Below are positions 17,055-20,919 of a stretch of 20,919 nucleotides of DNA, one piece after another (the first letter of the stretch is position 1; each line of letters starts with the position of its first letter). The stretch is from the NCBI GenBank assembly GCA_017621955.1, contig JAGASB010000135.1, forward strand, positions 1 to 20,919, in the 5' to 3' direction. Made by a program: the position numbers and the translations under genes. The DNA comes from Clostridia bacterium. GTDB lineage: Bacteria > Bacillota_A > Clostridia > Christensenellales > Borkfalkiaceae. A model generated the notes under the pieces. It did not search any database and was not told where the DNA came from. It worked only from the letters and a program-made list of their open reading frames with translations.

Positions 17055-18398
17055 TTACACCTCTGCATCAATTTCTACGTCGGTCTTTTCAGCCCTTTTG
17101 AAACGAAGAAATTTTTCTTTATTTTTTACAATCGGTAAAATGAGCGACGTGAACATTCTTGTAAACACAAGAGTTGAAATTAACGATACTGCAATACCGA
17201 TACCGAAAGTTATTGCAAAGCACTTTAACGTGCCTGACGTAAACGCAAGAAGTAAGAGTGCAACAGCACCTGCGATAACGTGATACATTATCGTGGGAAC
17301 AAGCGATACCTTAAAGCCTTTTGCAACTGCTGCTTTAACAGTTTTTTCACTGTTTGCATATTCGTCCTTAACCGTTTGGGCAAGCATTACCATACCCACT
17401 GCACAAGCGATAGTTGCACAAATTATACCAAAAATACCGCCCATTGAAACGATTATGCCTGGAACGCCAATCATTAACCAAGTTTCAAAAAGTATGAATA
17501 ATAACGTTGCAAGCGACGTGATAACACCCAATCCCCTATAAAATACGATATAAACTATCATAAGGACAAGGATTAACGTCATTATTGAAACGGCACACTT
17601 TAACGCAACGTTTGTTCCGTACGGCGAATCAATAACTTCACCATCAGATAGGTCGTACTTATAAGCAAGCCCACCACTTCTCATTTGAAGTGCAAGGCGC
17701 TTTGCCATTTCTTCACTGCCGATACCCGTTATACCAAGCATATTGCCTTGGAAAGCGTCCGCAGTAATAGTAGCGTTGAAAAGCACGTTTTCAGTGCCGT
17801 GTTCGTCTGCACCACAAGTTATCTTTAAGTAGTAACTGCCACTTTCGTTTTCTTCAATAGCTTTAACCAAAGCATCTTTTGCCTCAGCATTAAACACTAT
17901 CGAAATAGCATAGTTGCCTTCTTCATAAAGACCTAAATACTGAGAATCAGCAACAACGTCTAAATCTTCCAAAATTTGCGTACTTGGATTAGATTCACTG
18001 CCACCAAAAAATTCAACTTCACCGTGTGCAGCGATAACTTTAACGTCTTCGTCAACCGTTTCTGTCTTTTTAAGTTCCAACCTTATATCTTGGTCAAGAA
18101 CTGCTTCGTCAGTACTCTTTACAGCTTTGATAGAATAAACGTTATAACCTAACGCTTCTACCCTGCCTTTTAAAATTCTTATAACGTCGTCAACGTTTTC
18201 AACTTCTTCTTCATTATCCGACGCAAGAGTCATAGTGTATGCAACACCACCCTCTAAATCGTAATCCAACTCTATTGCACCTAACGCTGACTGGTATTCC
18301 TTTACGCCCATAGGAAAACGAATAAAAGTCATAACGAGAATGAAAGCCATAATTATGCTTACAATCGTCAATAGAGTTATTGATTTCTTCTTACTCAT
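17055..18398 (-). CDS. secD: SecD-like protein translocase subunit, diverged in the membrane core
   Basis: About 447 residues. Membrane helix 1 (about 7-27) is followed by the SecD signature ELDYDLEGGVAY (43-54) and an extracytoplasmic domain with IRILKGRVEALG and GITGIGSEEMAKRLALQMRSGGLAYKYDL. A block of about five membrane helices runs from 265 to 424 and ends IAVSLISTLVFTRMF. The line matching TIGMAVDANVLIFERIREE reads TIACAVGMVMLAQTVKDEY (329-347): the conserved membrane Asp is Gly335. The ATG at 18398 is preferred over one 21 bases upstream because GGAGG sits 5 bases before it. A near-consensus sigma-A promoter is at 18442-18470. secF follows at once. Confidence 0.88.
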   Translation of the reverse strand: MSKKKSITLLTIVSIIMAFILVMTFIRFPMGVKEYQSALGAIELDYDLEGGVAYTMTLASDNEEEVENVDDVIRILKGRVEALGYNVYSIKAVKSTDEAVLDQDIRLELKKTETVDEDVKVIAAHGEVEFFGGSESNPSTQILEDLDVVADSQYLGLYEEGNYAISIVFNAEAKDALVKAIEENESGSYYLKITCGADEHGTENVLFNATITADAFQGNMLGITGIGSEEMAKRLALQMRSGGLAYKYDLSDGEVIDSPYGTNVALKCAVSIMTLILVLMIVYIVFYRGLGVITSLATLLFILFETWLMIGVPGIIVSMGGIFGIICATIACAVGMVMLAQTVKDEYANSEKTVKAAVAKGFKVSLVPTIMYHVIAGAVALLLLAFTSGTLKCFAITFGIGIAVSLISTLVFTRMFTSLILPIVKNKEKFLRFKRAEKTDVEIDAEV

Positions 18399-18441
18399 TT
18401 TTGCCTCCAATATTATCAACTATATATAGCCTATCTTAAAT

Positions 18442-18470
18442 ATTATATAGTATTAAACAAACTAGGTCAA
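18442..18470 (-). promoter_or_regulatory. Sigma-A promoter of secD–secF
   Basis: On the minus strand: TTGACC (18465-18470), 17 bases, TATAAT (18442-18447). It probably also drives recJ–relA–MBL–hemZ by read-through, as no other promoter is seen in that run. Confidence 0.88.
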
Positions 18471-18561
18471 CAATTTTTTGCGTTTTATTCAAAAAACCTT
18501 TTATTTTTTTGCAATTTTTTCCATATTTTTGCTTCTAACAATACGTTTAAATAAAGCAAAA

Positions 18562-18588
18562 TCAAGGAACGGCTAAACCGCTCCTTGA
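18562..18588 (-). terminator. Rho-independent terminator after the DUF1858 gene
   Basis: An 11-bp stem (18562-18572 with 18578-18588, one G·U in the RNA) with a 5-base loop, followed on the minus strand by TTTTGCTTTATTT. Confidence 0.9.
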
Positions 18589-18610
18589 AATATGGTTTTT
18601 AATATAAAAC

Positions 18611-18811
18611 TTAGTCTTCTATATTATTCAAATCTTCAAGCATTTTATTTAAGTCTGCACCGTGAACTTCTGCTGCTTCACCAACAGTTTCACCGTGTGC
18701 AAGAGCACAACCCAAACAGTGCATTCCGTACGACATTAAAATATCGCCTGCCTTGGGGTTGATTTGAATTGCTTCAAAAATTGTCGTGTTTTCAGTAATT
18801 TTGTTTGCCAT
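18611..18811 (-). CDS. DUF1858 domain protein (redox disulfide CxxC)
   Basis: A 66-residue cytoplasmic protein of the DUF1858 type. TTIFEAIQINPKAGDILMSYGMHCLGCALAHGETVGEAAEVHGAD holds the conserved C32-x2-C35 pair and the following GETVGEAA helix. The domain is found alone or attached to redox enzymes and is linked by annotation to hybrid-cluster-protein-type redox functions; the reaction is unknown. AAAGGAGA lies 9 bases before the ATG. It is a single-gene unit with its own promoter (18902-18930) and terminator (18562-18588). The ~80-base leader also holds a second TATAAT (18840-18845) without a good -35. Confidence 0.93.
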   Translation of the reverse strand: MANKITENTTIFEAIQINPKAGDILMSYGMHCLGCALAHGETVGEAAEVHGADLNKMLEDLNNIED

Positions 18812-18901
18812 AATAATGTATCTCCTTTAATTTAACCTAATTATACCCTGAACTGCTTGCCGTTAAAATAGTGTGACAAACTTTTTTCAGTTTCTTGTTT
18901 A

Positions 18902-18930
18902 ATTATATAATTATTTTTAAAATATGTCAA
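18902..18930 (-). promoter_or_regulatory. Perfect-consensus sigma-A promoter of the DUF1858 gene
   Basis: On the minus strand: TTGACA (18925-18930), 17 bases, TATAAT (18902-18907). Both hexamers and the spacing are exact consensus. The -10 lies in a 14-bp AT-only palindrome (18900-18913). Confidence 0.92.
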
Positions 18931-18937
18931 TCAAAAT

Positions 18938-18949
18938 TGATAATTATCA
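18938..18949. promoter_or_regulatory. 12-bp palindrome upstream of the DUF1858 promoter, Fur-box-like
   Basis: TGATAATTATCA is a perfect palindrome 7 bases upstream of the -35. It resembles the Fur-family operator TGATAATnATTATCA but lacks the central bases. Position upstream of -35 is unusual for repression; it could be an activator site or AT-rich upstream element. Low certainty. Confidence 0.35.
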
Positions 18950-19017
18950 TTTTTTATGCAGCACTAATATAGTGGCAAAGCCGAACCGAAGTTCAATCCG
19001 TATATCATCGCTCCAAT

Positions 19018-19039
19018 GAAAAAAGCACCTTCTGGGTGC
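19018..19039 (-). terminator. Second copy of the tRNA-type terminator
   Basis: GCACC (19025-19029), loop of 5, GGTGC (19035-19039), followed on the minus strand by TTTTTTC. It is the duplicate of the hairpin that follows tRNA-Gly and may now only catch read-through. Confidence 0.65.
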
Positions 19040-19138
19040 AAATTCAACTTAATACTTGGCGGGTGATGAGAAGCATCTACGCTTCGCTACAATGGCAAAG
19101 CCGAACCGAAGTTCAATCCGTATATCAACGCTCCAATG

Positions 19139-19159
19139 AAAAAAGCACCCAAAAGGTGC
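19139..19159 (-). terminator. Terminator of tRNA-Gly
   Basis: GCACC (19145-19149), 5-base loop, GGTGC (19155-19159), followed on the minus strand by six T. The stem extends outward to a perfect 21-bp inverted repeat (19129-19149 with 19155-19175) that reaches into the tRNA 3' end. The plus strand also has a T run, so it can act both ways. Confidence 0.88.
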
Positions 19160-19168
19160 TTTTTTCAT

Positions 19169-19242
19169 TGGAGCGGGTGATGAGAATCGAACTCACAACC
19201 ACAGCTTGGGAAGCTGTTGTTTTGCCACTAAACTACACCCGC
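19169..19242 (-). tRNA. tRNA-Gly (anticodon CCC)
   Basis: A 74-base cloverleaf with encoded CCA. Acceptor GCGGGTG pairs with CACCCGC; U73 precedes CCA, as in bacterial tRNA-Gly. D arm GTTT-AGTGGCA-AAAC; anticodon arm ACAGC-TTCCCAA-GCTGT, which places CCC at 34-36; T arm GTGAG-TTCGATT-CTCAT with one G·U. It should read GGG. It has its own promoter (19291-19319), and a 9-bp hairpin lies in the 5' leader. Confidence 0.96.
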
Positions 19243-19245
19243 ACA

Positions 19246-19272
19246 AAGTGCAAATATTCTTTCTTTGCACTT
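19246..19272 (-). promoter_or_regulatory. Hairpin in the 5' leader of pre-tRNA-Gly
   Basis: A perfect 9-bp stem (19246-19254 with 19264-19272) and 9-base loop ending three bases before the mature tRNA 5' end. No T run follows, so it is not a terminator for the transporter genes. It may affect 5' processing. Confidence 0.55.
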
Positions 19273-19290
19273 AATTATTTAACTTGTTTT

Positions 19291-19319
19291 ATTATATCAA
19301 AAAAAATATTGTATGTAAA
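19291..19319 (-). promoter_or_regulatory. Sigma-A promoter of tRNA-Gly
   Basis: On the minus strand: TTTACA (19314-19319), 17 bases, TATAAT (19291-19296). It starts directly after the transporter stop, with no terminator between. Confidence 0.88.
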
Positions 19320-19337
19320 CTTTATTTTGCTTAAATT

Positions 19338-19916
19338 TTAAAATAATCCGTAAAAAATCATACCCAAAAGCGCGGAAATTAGTATCAAGAAGATTGGCGA
19401 AATCGCCTTTTCCCGTAATTTTTTGTAGATAAAATGCACACTTGCTGATATCGCAAATATTACCAAGGCTTTCCAGTCAAATGTTATTCCGTCAGAAACT
19501 TTTTCAAGCGATAAAATTACCGTTAAAAACATTATTATCGCCGTGCCTAAAATTAGCCCCACAACAACGGGGCGAAGTCCGTTTAAAAACGCTTTAACGC
19601 CTGCGAATTTTAAGAGTCCTTTTATTACCGATGCTATTATTAAAATTATTATAAACGAAGGTAGAACCACACCAAGAGTTGCCATTAAAGCGCCTAAAAT
19701 TCCACCCTTAGTTGCACCGATAAAAGTTGCCATATTTATTGCAATAGGACCTGGGGTGCTCTCTGCCACTGCGATAAAGTTCATAATTTCTTCGCTAGTC
19801 AACCATGCGTGCGCCAAAACTTCATCTGTTAGTAGTGGAATCATTGCGTATCCACCGCCAAACGATACTATACCAATCTTAAAAAAAGTTAAAAACAAAT
19901 CTAAAAGTAAGGGCAT
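19338..19916 (-). CDS. Chromate transporter family protein, second subunit
   Basis: A 192-residue membrane protein of the short-chain CHR family. Signature strings: FFKIGIVSFGGGYAMIPLL near the N-terminus, AVAESTPGPIAINMATFIGATKGG and LGVVLPSFIIILIIA; several membrane helices follow. Short CHR proteins work as pairs of homologous subunits with opposite topology, equivalent to the two halves of long ChrA (B. subtilis YwrA/YwrB type). Chromate export is shown for some; many members may carry other anions, so the substrate is open. The ATG directly abuts the stop of the upstream subunit (TAAATG), with GGGGGA as SD inside that gene's end, which indicates coupling. Confidence 0.92.
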   Translation of the reverse strand: MPLLLDLFLTFFKIGIVSFGGGYAMIPLLTDEVLAHAWLTSEEIMNFIAVAESTPGPIAINMATFIGATKGGILGALMATLGVVLPSFIIILIIASVIKGLLKFAGVKAFLNGLRPVVVGLILGTAIIMFLTVILSLEKVSDGITFDWKALVIFAISASVHFIYKKLREKAISPIFLILISALLGMIFYGLF

Positions 19917-20516
19917 TTATTCATCCCCCTTTTTATCTTTGTTCTTATCGGTTTTCTTAAAATATGAAAATAGATACGTTATAAGTCCTAAGACACCGCC
20001 TATTAAAATGAAAAACACCGAAGAAAAATCCACTGCAAATATAGAAAACGCTACAAGGCAAACGCAAGTTAAAGTAAGAAGTATCACGTTAAACGCCGTG
20101 CGTTTTAAGTGCTTAAACATTTTTATCCCAGCAGACATTATTAAATACACTACGCACGCTTGGATACCCTTAAACGCATACTGCACGATAGTAAGTGATA
20201 AAAACGCATCAAAAAATAACGATATAATAAAGATTATTATTAAGGACGGCAAAACTACGCCAAGCGTTGCGAAAAGCGAACCGAAAAATCCGCATATTTT
20301 ATAACCTATATACGTTGCGGAATTTATGGCAAGCGGACCGGGCGTGCTTTCAGCAATTGCTATTACGTCCAAAAATTCTTCGTGTTCTATCCATTTTTTT
20401 CTTTCTACAAGTTCCCTTTCGATAATCGCAATCATTGCATATCCACCGCCAAAAGTGAATAATCCGATTTTAAACATCGCAAAAAACAAAGAAAGTAGCG
20501 TTTTTAATTTTTTCAT
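19917..20516 (-). CDS. Chromate transporter family protein, first subunit
   Basis: About 199 residues from the ATG at 20516. CHR signatures: LFFAMFKIGLFTFGGGYAMIAIIE, DVIAIAESTPGPLAINSATYIGYKICG and LGVVLPSLIIIFII, then further membrane helices and a charged tail (KKTDKNKDKKGDE). It pairs with the homologous gene immediately downstream. A longer reading frame reaches 20603, but it would run through the upstream terminator, and family proteins start just before the FKIG motif, so I use 20516. No SD precedes this ATG; a -10 box ends 7 bases before it, which suggests a leaderless message. Confidence 0.9.
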   Translation of the reverse strand: MKKLKTLLSLFFAMFKIGLFTFGGGYAMIAIIERELVERKKWIEHEEFLDVIAIAESTPGPLAINSATYIGYKICGFFGSLFATLGVVLPSLIIIFIISLFFDAFLSLTIVQYAFKGIQACVVYLIMSAGIKMFKHLKRTAFNVILLTLTCVCLVAFSIFAVDFSSVFFILIGGVLGLITYLFSYFKKTDKNKDKKGDE

Positions 20517-20523
20517 ATATATT

Positions 20524-20552
20524 ATTATAGTGTTATAAGCCTTTTTTTGCAA
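20524..20552 (-). promoter_or_regulatory. Promoter of the chromate transporter pair, giving a possible leaderless mRNA
   Basis: On the minus strand: TTGCAA (20547-20552), 17 bases, TATAAT (20524-20529). The expected start of transcription falls at or next to the A of the ATG at 20516. Confidence 0.65.
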
Positions 20553-20569
20553 ACGTTTTAACACTAAAA

Positions 20570-20603
20570 TTGAAACCCACCGCAAAAATACGGTGGGCTT
20601 CAA
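20570..20603 (-). terminator. Rho-independent terminator of the right-edge gene
   Basis: A 13-bp GC-rich stem (20570-20582 with 20591-20603, one G·U in the RNA) and 8-base loop, followed on the minus strand by TTTTAGTG. It lies 26 bases past the stop of the coiled-coil gene. Confidence 0.88.
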
Positions 20604-20629
20604 AGTGGTTAAAAGAAAATTGTATATGG

Positions 20630-20919
20630 TTATTTGCTGGTTTTTCTATTTTGTTTTAATTGATTGAGTTTTTCTATTGCCTGTGCTTCGCCGTCAGCTA
20701 ACGCCTTATCAAACTTTGCTTTTGCCTGAGAAAAAGTTTTTTCAACTTCGGCTTTCTTATCGGCAATATTTTGTTTTTGTTCATCGGTAAGTTCAGCTTC
20801 AATATCCGCTAAAACTTCGCTTGCCTTTTGGTTTAAGTCATCAGCATAACCTTTAAGTTCGCTAGCGGTTACGCCGTCCTTTAATCCATTTATAATTTGG
20901 TTAAACGCTTCGTCCTTTA
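20630..20919 (-). CDS. C-terminal part of a coiled-coil hypothetical protein (partial)
   Basis: A reading frame open through the right edge and stopping at 20630, giving 95 residues. It is rich in Lys, Glu, Ala and Asp with heptad-like spacing (for example ADIEAELTDEQKQNIADKK, EVEKTFSQAKAKFDKAL, AIEKLNQLKQN), so it is probably helical coiled coil. No catalytic motif or membrane segment is visible. A terminator follows. It could be the tail of a longer surface, lipoprotein or stress protein, but I do not recognise the family. Confidence 0.7.
   Translation of the reverse strand, partial: KDEAFNQIINGLKDGVTASELKGYADDLNQKASEVLADIEAELTDEQKQNIADKKAEVEKTFSQAKAKFDKALADGEAQAIEKLNQLKQNRKTSK

Larger units (their letters stand above)
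18950..19168. repeat. Tandem tRNA-3'-end/terminator/repeat array downstream of tRNA-Gly
   Basis: This gene-free stretch holds two units offset by 120 bases. A 57-bp direct repeat (18973-19029 and 19093-19149) differs at one position (T19008/A19128). Between the copies, 19059-19072 repeats 14 bases of the tRNA-Gly 3' half (tRNA positions 19173-19186), and a hairpin at 19025-19039 mirrors the tRNA terminator. Each repeat contains a GAAC-UUCG-GUUC hairpin and a TATATCA string. Its plus strand also carries AGTGGCAAA and a GTTCAATC string followed by CGCTCCA, as in a decayed tRNA-Gly lacking the anticodon arm. A 13-base hairpin (18962-18974) ends the array. No open frame here looks real. Confidence 0.8.

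Noticed and set aside
18973..19149. CRISPR array
   Set aside because: Only two repeats of 57 bases with terminator and tRNA-derived content, and no cas genes.
19036..19341. A 101-codon plus-strand open frame over the tRNA and repeats
   Set aside because: It reads antisense through tRNA-Gly and the repeat array; the RMRIELTTTAWEAVVLPLNYTRT-like peptide is the usual artefact of translating a tRNA gene.
19543..20304. A 253-codon plus-strand open frame opposite the transporter genes
   Set aside because: It lies wholly antisense to two well-supported CHR genes, with Pro/Ile/Lys-rich low-complexity translation and no SD or family signal.
1..20919. Defence island, prophage or other clearly new multi-gene system
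   Set aside because: Apart from the orphan SBP-like gene, the glycosyltransferase and the edge fragment, all genes are conserved chromosomal families in conserved order; no integrase, transposase, toxin-antitoxin or nuclease-defence genes are visible.

Overview
This 20.9 kb window is chromosomal DNA from a low-GC Bacillota, most likely an uncultured Clostridia lineage. The evidence is gene content and order: murB–PHP–whiA–dnaE; rpsO–pnp–ylxY–mlpA, the order seen around B. subtilis pnpA; and secD–secF–recJ–relA–MBL–hemZ, a typical clostridial block. Shine-Dalgarno (SD) motifs of the AGGAGG type and consensus sigma-A promoters agree. Every gene I support lies on the minus strand, so transcription runs from high to low coordinates.

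Layout from right to left in the direction of transcription. A coiled-coil protein enters at the right edge (20630-20919, partial) and ends at a terminator. Next comes a two-gene chromate-type transporter (20516-19338), whose first gene may be leaderless. tRNA-Gly(CCC) follows with its own promoter, then about 200 bases of duplicated tRNA-3'-end, terminator and repeat sequence. A small CxxC DUF1858 protein follows behind a perfect-consensus promoter. From 18398 a strong promoter serves secD and secF; recJ, relA, an MBL-fold hydrolase, hemZ and a GT2 glycosyltransferase then follow with overlaps or short gaps. rpsO has its own promoter and structured leader. pnp follows behind an intergenic terminator or attenuator, and ends in a strong terminator. 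ylxY and mlpA form a pair ended by a terminator. An orphan solute-binding-like protein comes next, then murB, PHP phosphatase, whiA and the first 58 codons of dnaE, served by a promoter at 2812-2840.

Functionally these are housekeeping genes: cell wall (MurB), WhiA, replication (DnaE), ribosome and RNA decay (S15, PNPase), stringent response (Rel), repair (RecJ), protein export (SecDF) and tRNA.

I do not see a clear new multi-gene defence or mobile system. The points most worth a second look are: a SecD/SecF pair that lacks the conserved membrane residues thought to carry proton coupling; a tRNA-Gly 3' end embedded in a perfect 21-bp inverted repeat beside a tandem array of tRNA-derived repeats; a hairpin covering the ylxY ribosome binding site; and a terminator-like hairpin polarised toward the strand that carries no genes.
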